Positions 27,165-35,033 of a stretch of DNA of 64,000 nt are shown here, piece after piece. Source of the stretch: Hymenobacter caeli (lineage in GTDB: Bacteria > Bacteroidota > Bacteroidia > Cytophagales > Hymenobacteraceae); the NCBI RefSeq assembly GCF_013294115.1, contig NZ_JABSNP010000001.1, positions 62,001-126,000 of the forward strand. The letters are read 5' to 3'. The position numbers and the translations under genes were made by a program. Below the pieces are notes generated by a model that searched no databases, was not told where the DNA came from, and worked only from the letters and a program-made list of their open reading frames with translations. Within the stretch, counting starts at the first letter, position 1. Each line of letters opens with the position of its first letter.

Positions 27165-28100
27165 ATGAATTCGGCCACCAAACACGTAATCGTATACCTG
27201 GCTCACGGCACCGAAAGCGTGTACCACCAGACGGTGTTTTCCATCCTCACGTTGTACCACCACACCAAGGGCGATTTTAAGGATTTTACAGTTGTTCTGT
27301 ACACCGACAACAAGGCGTTTTTCAGTCCTTACCTCGGTGATACCGGCGTGGTGATTGAGGATTTGACCAAGGAACAGCTGGTTGAGTTCATGGGAGAACG
27401 CCGCTTCATCCACCGGGTCAAGACGTTCGTTATCAAAGACTGCTTTAGCAAGTACCAAAAGGATTTACTGTACCTGGACGGCGACACCATGTTCATGGCG
27501 AATCCGGCGGGGTTGCTGAAGGCCATCGCGCCGGCTTGCAGCGTGATGAACTGCGACGAGTACGACATGCACGACGGGGGCATCCACGAGCTGCAGCACT
27601 GGTTTGACTTGCGGACGGCGCTGAAAGCAAATGCTTTCGTGCTCCACGGCAAGCAGTTTAAAATACCCCTGGCCACGCGCATGTGGAACGCCGGTATTCT
27701 GGGCATAAGCCAGGCCAATGCGTATCTGCTGGAAGACGTAATTAGCCTGACGGACCAGCTATACGCCAAATGCCCGCTGTTCAACGTCGAGCAGTTTGCA
27801 ACATCGTATGTCTTGCAAAACCACGCAACCGTGGTTTCGTCGGGGAACTACATCCTGCACTACTGCTACGGTGGGGTGAAAAGCAGGTACACCTACCACT
27901 TGGGTTTATTTTTCGAGCGGAATAAGAACCAGCCCGTAGCGGTGCTTTCCCGGCTGGCGTTTGAGTTTTCTCAAAGCCTGGACGCGCTTACCGCGCCGCC
28001 CACGGCTGCGAAAAAAATGACGGTGTTGGACCGGGCCGTGCTGCGCCTGCAGTTGGTGAAGGAAGTGGCCATCACCGGGGGGCTGCGCAGTAAGTGGTGA
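27165..28100 (+). CDS. GT8-like glycosyltransferase candidate
   Basis: 311 residues. It starts with HVIVYLAHGTESVYHQTVF, a GT-A-like first strand. LLYLDGDTMFMANPAGLL contains DGD (105-107) in the place of the GT8 DxD. RMWNAGILGISQANAYLL resembles the FNSGV segment of GT8 enzymes, and NYILHYCYGGVKSRY may play the late His role. Overall it looks like a divergent GT8 or related GT-A enzyme, not a close match to any named member. I chose the ATG at 27165 rather than GTG 27162. It is followed by a 600-bp repeat-filled gap. Confidence 0.68.
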   Translation: MNSATKHVIVYLAHGTESVYHQTVFSILTLYHHTKGDFKDFTVVLYTDNKAFFSPYLGDTGVVIEDLTKEQLVEFMGERRFIHRVKTFVIKDCFSKYQKDLLYLDGDTMFMANPAGLLKAIAPACSVMNCDEYDMHDGGIHELQHWFDLRTALKANAFVLHGKQFKIPLATRMWNAGILGISQANAYLLEDVISLTDQLYAKCPLFNVEQFATSYVLQNHATVVSSGNYILHYCYGGVKSRYTYHLGLFFERNKNQPVAVLSRLAFEFSQSLDALTAPPTAAKKMTVLDRAVLRLQLVKEVAITGGLRSKW

Positions 28101-28102
28101 AC

Positions 28103-28270
28103 CTAGATCGGTTTTCAGGTCGGTGTACAGCTGGGTTGCTCCCGGTCCGCCGGCTTTTTCAGCCGGCCGACCGATTGTCGTCAAGGAAAATAAGTGGCGG
28201 TCAGTCAACCGGTCGGCCGGTCGAAAAAACCAGCGGACCGGACTGTACAACAACCTAATAAATGCTCTAG
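28103..28270. repeat. Modular palindromic element, inner stem GGTCCGCCGGCTTTTTC
   Basis: The left end has CTAGATCGGTTTT followed by GGTCGGTGTACAG. The right end has CTGTACAACAACCT then AATGCTCTAG. Inside, CCGGTCCGCCGGCTTTTTC and GGTCGAAAAAACCAGCGGACC face each other around TTGTCGTCAAGGAAAATAAG. The element at 53154-53319 has the same inner sequence in the opposite orientation. Confidence 0.85.
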
Positions 28271-28489
28271 GAGGAGGGGTGCCCGGGCACTAACCAGGGG
28301 TATGCCTTATCGCCATAGTTTTTGGGCCGGAGCGAAATCAGGCCTTACGTCCAGGCCAGAGAGCCGGTCAGTTGGAGCGGTTAGAGCTACGGGAGAGATG
28401 CTTCAACTCCGCGACGCGCCGCTTCACACGATGGTCAATTGTGCTTTCTAAGAAGCTGTGCGGGTTACTTTTTTGGCCCTTGGAACGGT
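28271..28489. other. Repeat debris between elements
   Basis: No gene is supported. GGGAGAGATGCTTCAACTCC at about 28391 resembles one arm of the GAAGCATCTC palindromes, and TTTCTAAGAAGCTGTGCGG at about 28445 resembles the TTGAAGCTGTTTAGAAAG motif found near 29.7 and 31.2 kb. It looks like overlapping fragments of older insertions. Confidence 0.4.
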
Positions 28490-28584
28490 GTAGAGCCGCA
28501 TCTTTACGTTTCTGGATTGAACGACTCGTTCAACGTTTTACCATCCTGTCGTTTAACGCTGAGACGCAAGGATGCGTCTCTACC
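28490..28584. repeat. Inverted repeat, GAGACGCAAGGATGCGTC family
   Basis: GGTGTAGAGCCGCATCTTTA at the left faces GAGACGCAAGGATGCGTCTC at the right, with GATTGAACG and CGTTTAACG repeats between. A closely similar arrangement is at 39676-39787. Confidence 0.75.
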
Positions 28585-28700
28585 TCGTTCGAACGGTAAT
28601 TCAAACAGCTTCTAAACCGCTCCATGCTTTGGGCGTGCATGGGAAGCCGGTCGTCGGGGCTAAAATTTAAATGATTAACCCATTCAATCTCTTTTGCTAG

Positions 28701-29717
28701 ATGCCAAAGGTCTCGGTTATTATCCCCAACTACAACCACGCAAAATACCTTGTGCAGCGCATCGAAAGCGTGCTGACACAAACCCTACGCGACACGGAAG
28801 TGGTGATTCTGGACGACTGCTCCCCCGACAACAGCCGCGAGATTATTGAGCGCTATGCGCAACAGGATAACCGCATTCGGGTGGTTTACAACGAGCAGAA
28901 CAGCGGCAATACTTTTAAGCAGTGGAACAAAGGAATTGGGGAAGCAACCGGTGAGTACGTCTGGATTGCCGAGAGCGACGACTACGCCGATACAAATTTT
29001 TTAGCCGTATTGGTGGCGCGGCTGGACGCCGATTCGGCCGTTGGCGTGGCCTATTGCGACTCGTGGCTGACCGACGAAGCCAACGCAGTCAACCTGGTTG
29101 ACCGGGGGTATTTACACCGCGTAGATCCCGCGCGATGGGCGCACAGCTTCACTTGCGACGGCATGGAGCTGATAAGGCACTACATGTCCTTCGTGAACGT
29201 GATTCCCAATGCCAGCGCCGTGGTGTTGCGTCGCTCGCTGCTGGCCGAGATTGGGGCGGCCGCTACCGACTACAAGTTGGCCGGGGACTGGCTGTATTGG
29301 GGGCGCATTTTATCGGTTACCAAGGTGGCCTACGTGGCCGAGCGGCTGAACTACTTCCGGCAGCACACCAACAATGTGCGGTCCAAGGTAAGAGGGGGCA
29401 ATGAGCTGCTGCAATTTTCTTATGCCATCAGCCAGATGCGGCAATACGGCGAGCCCGATGCCGAAATGTATGCGCAAGCAATGGAGCGTAACTTTGAGTG
29501 GTGGTTCTACATTATGGTTTATTCAGACTTCTCCGTAAGTAACCATTTGAAAATCTACAAGAATTTTGCGTACAAGAATGGGAAATTCCCCGCGTTATTT
29601 TTCAAAAATGCGTTTCGGTTGGTGTATAAAGATAAATTCAATGGCTTGAGGCATATTGTAGGCGGCAAAATACTTAAAAGGCCCTCGTTCTCGCCGCCTC
29701 ATTGGTTTTCTATGTAG
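28701..29717 (+). CDS. Glycosyltransferase family 2, paralogue of the 25140 gene
   Basis: 338 residues. KVSVIIPNYNHAKYLVQRIE, DDCSPDNSREIIERYAQQDN, NSGNTFKQWNKGIGEATGEY, WIAESDDYADTNFLAVLVAR and FVNVIPNASAVVLRRSLLAE follow the 25140 protein motif for motif, as does AERLNYFRQHTNNVRS. SDD is the metal-binding motif. The two proteins are clear paralogues with probably related substrates, yet this gene is mostly GC-rich and turns AT-rich only in the last ~200 bp. It stands alone between repeat-filled gaps. Confidence 0.9.
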   Translation: MPKVSVIIPNYNHAKYLVQRIESVLTQTLRDTEVVILDDCSPDNSREIIERYAQQDNRIRVVYNEQNSGNTFKQWNKGIGEATGEYVWIAESDDYADTNFLAVLVARLDADSAVGVAYCDSWLTDEANAVNLVDRGYLHRVDPARWAHSFTCDGMELIRHYMSFVNVIPNASAVVLRRSLLAEIGAAATDYKLAGDWLYWGRILSVTKVAYVAERLNYFRQHTNNVRSKVRGGNELLQFSYAISQMRQYGEPDAEMYAQAMERNFEWWFYIMVYSDFSVSNHLKIYKNFAYKNGKFPALFFKNAFRLVYKDKFNGLRHIVGGKILKRPSFSPPHWFSM

Positions 29718-29762
29718 TTTAATATTGAAGCTATTTAGAAAGTAGTTAGGAATCCAAAAGGC

Positions 29763-29852
29763 CGTCATGCTGAGCTTGTCGAAGCATCTCTACCGCTTCG
29801 TATGAGCCGTTCAGCGAAGCGGTAGAGATGCTTCGACAAGCTCAGCATGACG
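29763..29852. repeat. Inverted repeat, CGTCATGCTGAGC/GAAGCATCTC family
   Basis: CGTCATGCTGAGCTTGTCGA and TCGACAAGCTCAGCATGACG are perfect inverted ends, with AGCATCTCTACCGCTTCG mirrored inside. It is flanked by TTGAAGCTATTTAGAAAGT (left) and CCTAAACAGCTTCAAT (right), a further outer inverted repeat. This fills much of the 310-bp gap. Confidence 0.9.
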
Positions 29853-30027
29853 CTCAATTACACTTCCTAAACAGCTTCAATAAGACTACATAATAGTTTT
29901 TTCCTTAATTAATAAATATTGAAGCTGTTTAGTGATTTAAAAAAGTCATTCGGAACGTTCTGACTCGGCGGCGCTCGGTAGAACGGCCGAAAGGGAGCGT
30001 CTAAAGAGCCTCATTATAATACCTGAA

Positions 30028-30978
30028 ATGAACAAGAAAAAAAACGTTCAGCTTGCTTTGGCTTTCGATGATAAATACATAACCCCATTTTATGTATTAT
30101 TGGCATCATTGTTTATCAATAATAAACAAAACGACGTAGTAATTCACACCATAGTTAGCGGTATTGCTGATAAGGATAAAGATGATATCATTGCTTACGT
30201 TCAAGCGAATAGTGGGGAAATAATCTTTTACGATATTGATTTAGATTACGTATCCAAGCTGATAGTGCCGGAAAAAGAAGAAAATCCTTTGACGGGTGCT
30301 ATGTACTACCGGCTGTTCTTTCCTTTTTTGGTGCCAAGCGAAGTGCAACGGCTGCTTTACATCGACGTGGATACGCTGGTAGTCGGCGACCTGGCAGGCC
30401 TGGCCACGCTCGACCTTGGCGGCAAGACAGTGGGTGCCGTAACCGATAGAGACATGCCCGTGCGCTCCGACATCGGCATTGACTCGGTAGAGCAGTATTT
30501 CAATTCCGGGGTTTTGCTTATCGACATTGCGAAGTGGAAAGCCCAGCGCATTTCGGAGAAGGCCCTGAAGATTATCAGCGAGGAGCCGGACCTGATAAAA
30601 GGCTACCCCGACCAAGACGCGTTGAATATGGCCCTGCGCAACGACTGGTACCGACTGGAGGCCAAGTACAACGTGATGCGCTTGTACGTGCCCAACGAAG
30701 TGCCGAAGCGCCGATTCGAGGAGTTTCTGAAAGACCAAAAGATCATTCATTACAACGGCAAGAAGCCGTGGTTCAGCGACTGCGAGCACCGCCTGCGCCA
30801 CGTATACCAGCAATACGCCCGGTTGTCGCCCCGGCCCGCGGCGGTGGCCGTTGCGCCCGTGGTGCTGACGGAAGAAAAGCGCAAAATGCTGCGCAAGGCC
30901 CGGGCCGTAGAGTTTTATTTCGACCACCCCGAGCTGGTGGCGGTGTGGCGGCGGCTGAAGGCGCTGGTGGGGCGATAG
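30028..30978 (+). CDS. Glycosyltransferase family 8
   Basis: 316 residues. QLALAFDDKYITPFYVLLAS is the GT8 start. LLYIDVDTLVVGDL has DVD at 113-115, QYFNSGVLLIDIAKW is the conserved FNSG block, and HYNGKKPW starting at H241 is the metal-binding HxxGxxKPW. Retaining galactosyl- or glucosyltransferase activity is usual for the family (compare LgtC and RfaI/J). The first ~90 codons are AT-ended and the rest GC-ended, so this gene also has a composition step, near 30300. The C-terminal ~45 residues are a basic helix, possibly for membrane contact. Confidence 0.92.
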   Translation: MNKKKNVQLALAFDDKYITPFYVLLASLFINNKQNDVVIHTIVSGIADKDKDDIIAYVQANSGEIIFYDIDLDYVSKLIVPEKEENPLTGAMYYRLFFPFLVPSEVQRLLYIDVDTLVVGDLAGLATLDLGGKTVGAVTDRDMPVRSDIGIDSVEQYFNSGVLLIDIAKWKAQRISEKALKIISEEPDLIKGYPDQDALNMALRNDWYRLEAKYNVMRLYVPNEVPKRRFEEFLKDQKIIHYNGKKPWFSDCEHRLRHVYQQYARLSPRPAAVAVAPVVLTEEKRKMLRKARAVEFYFDHPELVAVWRRLKALVGR

Positions 30979-31142
30979 GGCCCACGGAGCGGTCCGCACG
31001 TGGGTGGCTTAACGGGGGGGTAAGTTGATTTCTTTGGCCTATTGGAAGAAGTAGAGACGCAACCTTGCGCTTTACCCCGCGCGGGTACGGACGCCGCCTT
31101 GAGCTGCGGACGCCGGTTGGGCGCGGAGCGGGGCGGCGTCCG

Positions 31143-31150
31143 TAATTTTG
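31143..31150 (+). promoter_or_regulatory. TAnnTTTG -7 element for the GT4 gene at 31209
   Basis: TAATTTTG, 58 bp upstream of the ATG. TAnnTTTG is the only recognised feature; the gap upstream also holds GAGACGCAACCTTGCGC, a fragment of the GAGACGCAAGG repeat family. Confidence 0.42.
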
Positions 31151-31208
31151 ACCGGGTTTTTTGGCGATTGCAACGCACAACCCCGAAGCTGTTTAGAAAG
31201 TCGCCCGC

Positions 31209-32429
31209 ATGAACATTCTCATTTCTACGTGGTCGTTGCAGGTGGGCGGGGGCGAGATACTGGCCATGAACCTGGCGGCGGGCCTCGACCGGCTGGGCCA
31301 CCGGGTGGTGGTGTTCAACCAGCGGGCCGAGCTGCACGACGCGGCCCTGGTGCAGCGCCTGCTGCCGCCGGGCGTGCGGGTGGTGTCGATGGCCGACCGG
31401 CCCCGCCGCAGCTACTGGGCCTACAAGCTCAACGCCCTGGGGCAGCGGCTGGGGCTGCGCTACGCATTTTATGAGCGGGCGCAGCAGGCGTACTTCCGGG
31501 CCTGCCTCAAGCGCTACGGGATTGAATTGGTGAACAGCCACGCCACGTATTCGGACCGGCTGTGTGCCCCGGGGCTGCGCGAGGCGAGGATTCCGTTCGT
31601 CATTACCGAGCACGGCGAATACACCATGTTCGCGCGGGAGCGCCGCCCGCTGGACTTCGCGCCGGTGCTGCGCCAGGCCGATGCCCTCGTGACGGTTTCG
31701 GACTACTGCCGGCTGGTGCTGCAAGGGGCCCTGGAGGACTTGCCCCCCGTGCACACCATCTTCAATGGCATCCGGGTGGACGCGCCGCCGGCCGCCGGGG
31801 CCATGCGGGCGCAGCTGGGCATCGGGGCCGGGGCGTTTGTGTACGGCATGGTGGCGCGGGGCATTGCGGAGAAAGGGTGGGAAGCGGCCCTGCTGGCCTT
31901 CCGGGCCCTGCGGCCCTTGGTGGGCCGCGACGTGCAGCTGGTGCTGGTGGGCGGGAGCGGCTACCTGGACGACCTGCGCGCGCAGTACGCCGCCGAGCCC
32001 GGGGTGCACTTCGTGGGCCGGGTGCCCAACCCGGACTTTTATGTGGCGGGGTTTGACGTGGGGCTGCTGCCCTCGTACTTCGCGGGGGAGGCCTTGCCGC
32101 TGGCCGTTATCGAGTACCTGTTCTACGACAAGCCGGTGGTGGCCACTGATGTTGGGGGGATGGGCGAGATTCTGTTGGACGCCGCCAGCGGCGACGCGGC
32201 GGGGCTGCTCACGGCGCTGGACCACCCCACCCAGCGCCCCGACGTGCCGGCCCTGACGGCGGCCATGCGGCGCTACGCCACCGACGCGGCGCTTTACGCC
32301 GCGCACCAGCAGGTGGCCCGGCGGCGGCAGGCTACTTTTTCGTTGGCGGGCTGCGTGCGGCAGTACGAGGCGCTGTTTGAGCAAGTCGTTGCCGGACGGG
32401 CCCAGCAGCTAGGGCGGGTTTCCGGTTAG
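31209..32429 (+). CDS. Glycosyltransferase family 4 (GT-B fold)
   Basis: 406 residues. It starts MNILISTWSLQVGGGEILAM with the Gly-rich acceptor-domain loop. ITEHGEYTMFARERRPLDF and VSDYCRLVLQGALEDLPPVH precede the donor domain. RGIAEKGWEAALLAFRAL and GEALPLAVIEYLFYDKPVVA give the retaining GT4 pattern, with Glu residues flanking the donor site. The next gene (32785) is of similar length and shares the order of motifs, for example KLNALGQRLGLRYAFYERA against KLNALFLRLGAKFSVHEKA. The two probably arose by duplication and act in sequence. Strongly GC-rich. Confidence 0.9.
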   Translation: MNILISTWSLQVGGGEILAMNLAAGLDRLGHRVVVFNQRAELHDAALVQRLLPPGVRVVSMADRPRRSYWAYKLNALGQRLGLRYAFYERAQQAYFRACLKRYGIELVNSHATYSDRLCAPGLREARIPFVITEHGEYTMFARERRPLDFAPVLRQADALVTVSDYCRLVLQGALEDLPPVHTIFNGIRVDAPPAAGAMRAQLGIGAGAFVYGMVARGIAEKGWEAALLAFRALRPLVGRDVQLVLVGGSGYLDDLRAQYAAEPGVHFVGRVPNPDFYVAGFDVGLLPSYFAGEALPLAVIEYLFYDKPVVATDVGGMGEILLDAASGDAAGLLTALDHPTQRPDVPALTAAMRRYATDAALYAAHQQVARRRQATFSLAGCVRQYEALFEQVVAGRAQQLGRVSG

Positions 32430-32716
32430 TGCAGTTTTCAAGGTCGTGTACAGTGCGTGTGGAAAGGTTGTAGAACGGAGTGGCACTCCGTTTGGCCATT
32501 GCCCGGCAACGGAGTGCCACTCCGTTCTACAGCACCTAGAGCGGTTTCGGGGGCAGCGTACAGCGCAGCGGGCAAGTAGCGCGAACTTTGTAGTTCGCGT
32601 CGCTCGCTTCGTCCTGATGATGGCCGGGCAGCGACGCGAACTACAAAGTTCGCGCTACTTGCTACTGACCCCGAAACCGTTCTAACCTAGGCGCACCGAT
32701 CTGGGAACCGCTCTAG
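32427..32716. repeat. Nested modular palindromic elements
   Basis: The outer left end is TAGTGCAGTTTTCAAGGTCG-TGTACAG (32427-32453) and the outer right end is CACCGATCTGGGAACCGCTCTAG read to 32716 (23 bp). Between them lie an AACGGAGTGGCACTCCGTT palindrome (32469-32532) and a complete inner element (32536-32690). The inner element has its own CTAGAGCGGTTTCGG / CCGAAACCGTTCTAAC ends and a GCGAACTTTGTAGTTCGCG stem. This is the clearest case of one element inside another, and it occupies almost the whole gap between the two GT4 genes. Confidence 0.78.
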
Positions 32717-32719
32717 CGC

Positions 32720-32757
32720 CCTTGTTAGGGTGTGTGATCCTTGTTAGGGTGTGTGAT
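32720..32757 (+). repeat. Perfect 19-bp tandem direct repeat upstream of a GT4 gene
   Basis: CCTTGTTAGGGTGTGTGAT occurs twice head to tail (32720-32738, 32739-32757) and ends 27 bp before the ATG at 32785. It lies where promoter or leader elements would be expected. TACTTGC near 32773 is a shortened -7-like sequence. Confidence 0.85.
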
Positions 32758-32784
32758 AATATAAGAAGATAAATACTTGCAAAC

Positions 32785-34071
32785 ATGAAGATTCTGGTTG
32801 CTACTTTTTGCCTCGACAAGGCGGGCTCGCACGTGCTGGCCCTGGCGCTGGCCTCGGAGCTGGCCAAAAAGCACACCGTCTATTTTTTTAACCAGAACGA
32901 ACAGCTGGTGGACCCGGGCATGGTGGCGCAGTACCTGAGCCCGGCCGTGCGGGTGGTGGCCATGGACCGCTACCCGCTGTTCAATGAGGTTTGCTGGAAG
33001 CTGAACGCCTTGTTTCTGCGGCTGGGGGCCAAGTTCTCGGTGCACGAGAAAGCCAAGGACTGGCTGGGCCGGTACGCCATCCGGCGCTACGGCATTGACA
33101 TTATGCACAGCCACGAGCCGCTGGTGGCCAGGTCGCGCATCACCCGGCTGGTGCAGCGCACGGGCGTCCCCACGGTGGTCACGGACCACCAGGGCTACTC
33201 CATGCTGATTAAAGTGGGTGAGTTCGGCTACGTGCCCTACGCCAACCTGGCCCGGGCCGTGGTAGGCGTGTCGCGGTACACGGCCGACTTGTTCACGGGG
33301 GCCCTGGTGGAGGTGCCCACGGAAGAGGAGCGCCGGGCGGGGGAGCGGATTCTGGCCAGCGACTACCAGCACGAGTACGAGAACGCCACGCAGCAGGCCG
33401 CGCCCGGGCCCCGGCAGCCCGTTACCACGCGGGTGGAGGTGATTCACAACGGGGTGCCGCGCTACGCGCCGGGGGGGGCGGAGCCGGCGGCCCTGCCCAT
33501 CCCGGCCGGCAGCTTCGTGTTCGGCATGGTGGGCCGCGGCAACCAGCAAAAGGGCTGGGGCGACGCGCTGGCCGCCTACGCCTTGGTGAAAGCGCGGTTT
33601 CCAGCGCGCCGCTTTGCCTTCGTGGCGATGGGCGACGGGCCTTACCTGAGCACGCTGCGGGCCGAGTACGAGGCTGCATCGCCCGACATCTACTTCCTGG
33701 GCAACGTGCAGACGCCGCACCCCTACATGCGCCAGTGCCAGGTGGGCTTGTTTCCGTCGTGGTTTTCGGAGGCCCAGCCCATCTCCATCATCGAGTTTTT
33801 TGAGAACGGCGTGCCCGTGGTGGCCAGCCCGTTGGGGGGCATCCCGGAAATGGTGTGCCCCCCGGCGGGCCCGGTGGCCGGCCGGCTGCTGGCCATGAAC
33901 CCCGACGCCACCCCGCGCCTCGACGACCTAGTGGACGCCATGAGCGCCTACGTGGCCGACGGGGCCCTGCTGGCCCGGCACGCGGGCGCGGCCCGGGCCC
34001 TGCGCGCCACCTACGACGTGGCCGAGTGCGCGGCGCGCTACGAAGCGCTGTTTCGGGAGATTGTGGGCTAA
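32785..34071 (+). CDS. Glycosyltransferase family 4 (GT-B fold)
   Basis: 428 residues. It starts MKILVATFCLDKAGSHVLAL, with an acceptor domain to about residue 200. The donor domain holds GMVGRGNQQKGWGDALAAYA and MGDGPYLSTLRAEYEAA, then FSEAQPISIIEFFENGVPVV as the GT4 Glu-containing donor site, followed by ASPLGGIPEMV. It is a paralogue of the gene upstream at 31209 by motif order. The sugar donor is unknown. The next glycosyltransferase gene starts 35 bp downstream, so 32785, 34107 and 35033 probably form one operon. Confidence 0.9.
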   Translation: MKILVATFCLDKAGSHVLALALASELAKKHTVYFFNQNEQLVDPGMVAQYLSPAVRVVAMDRYPLFNEVCWKLNALFLRLGAKFSVHEKAKDWLGRYAIRRYGIDIMHSHEPLVARSRITRLVQRTGVPTVVTDHQGYSMLIKVGEFGYVPYANLARAVVGVSRYTADLFTGALVEVPTEEERRAGERILASDYQHEYENATQQAAPGPRQPVTTRVEVIHNGVPRYAPGGAEPAALPIPAGSFVFGMVGRGNQQKGWGDALAAYALVKARFPARRFAFVAMGDGPYLSTLRAEYEAASPDIYFLGNVQTPHPYMRQCQVGLFPSWFSEAQPISIIEFFENGVPVVASPLGGIPEMVCPPAGPVAGRLLAMNPDATPRLDDLVDAMSAYVADGALLARHAGAARALRATYDVAECAARYEALFREIVG

Positions 34072-34106
34072 GCCCGTTCTTTGCGGGGCCGTGCGCCGCT
34101 TACGCT

Positions 34107-35033
34107 ATGATTCAGGTTTCCGTTATCATCGTCAACTACAACACGTTCCAGCTCACCAGCGAAGCCATTGCCTCGGTGCAGCAGCACACGCGGGGGGTGT
34201 CGTACGAGATTATTGTGGTGGACAACGCCTCGACGGAGTGCGACCCGGGCCGGTTCGTGGAGCAGTTCCCGGCGGTGCGGCTGGTGCGCAGCCCCGAAAA
34301 CGCCGGCTTTGCCAAGGGCAACAACCTGGGCCTTGCGCACGCCACCGGCGACACGGTGCTACTATTCAACAGCGACGCCGCCGTGCGCAACGACGCCCTC
34401 ACCCTGACGTACCAGGCCCTGGTGAACGACCCGAAGCTCGGGATTGCCACGGGGCAGCTGCGCTACCCCGACGGCCGGCTGCAATACCAGTGCGGGCGGT
34501 TTCCGTCGCTGCGCCTGCAGCTGGTGGAGCTGCTGCGCCTGCAAAAAGCTATGAGCGCCGAAAAGCGGGGCGAGGTGCTGCTGGGTACTTTCTTCGGGCA
34601 CGAAACGCCGTTCCGCCCCGACTGGGTGTGGGGCACGTACTTCCACGTGAAGCGCCGGGTGCTGGCCGAGCTGCCCGGCGGCAAGCTGCCCGACGATTTT
34701 TTTATGTACGCCGAGGATTTGCAATGGTGCTACGCCGTGCGCAAGCTGGGCTACGAGATTGAGTACGTGCCGGCCGCCCACATCCTGCACCACTTCGCGC
34801 AGAGCACCAAGCAGGAAAAAAAGCTGAACCAGCTGAACATGATATTGCGCAACGAAGACAGCTTCCTACGCCGGGAATACGGCAGCTGGTCCACCGGCAG
34901 CTACTACCTGGCCAAGATGCTGAACCTGTTGCTCTCGGGCGGCGGCGGCGCGGCCAACCGCTACCTCGCCGGCCAGTACCGCCGGCTGCTGCTGCGGCAG
35001 GAGCTGCGCACCACCACCAATTCCCCCGTCTGA
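34107..35033 (+). CDS. Glycosyltransferase family 2, rhamnosyltransferase-like (WbbL type)
   Basis: 308 residues. It starts VSVIIVNYNTFQLTSEAIAS, then IIVVDNASTECDPGRF and ENAGFAKGNNLGLAHATGD. FNSDAAV gives the SDA metal-binding site, and FMYAEDLQWCYAVRKLGYEI carries the late E-D pair. This matches WbbL-type rhamnosyltransferases, though donor specificity cannot be proven. The ATG at 34107 begins exactly at the family start; an upstream extension overlaps the previous gene. Its TGA stop shares a base with the next gene's ATG (TGATG), so translation is probably coupled. Confidence 0.9.
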   Translation: MIQVSVIIVNYNTFQLTSEAIASVQQHTRGVSYEIIVVDNASTECDPGRFVEQFPAVRLVRSPENAGFAKGNNLGLAHATGDTVLLFNSDAAVRNDALTLTYQALVNDPKLGIATGQLRYPDGRLQYQCGRFPSLRLQLVELLRLQKAMSAEKRGEVLLGTFFGHETPFRPDWVWGTYFHVKRRVLAELPGGKLPDDFFMYAEDLQWCYAVRKLGYEIEYVPAAHILHHFAQSTKQEKKLNQLNMILRNEDSFLRREYGSWSTGSYYLAKMLNLLLSGGGGAANRYLAGQYRRLLLRQELRTTTNSPV

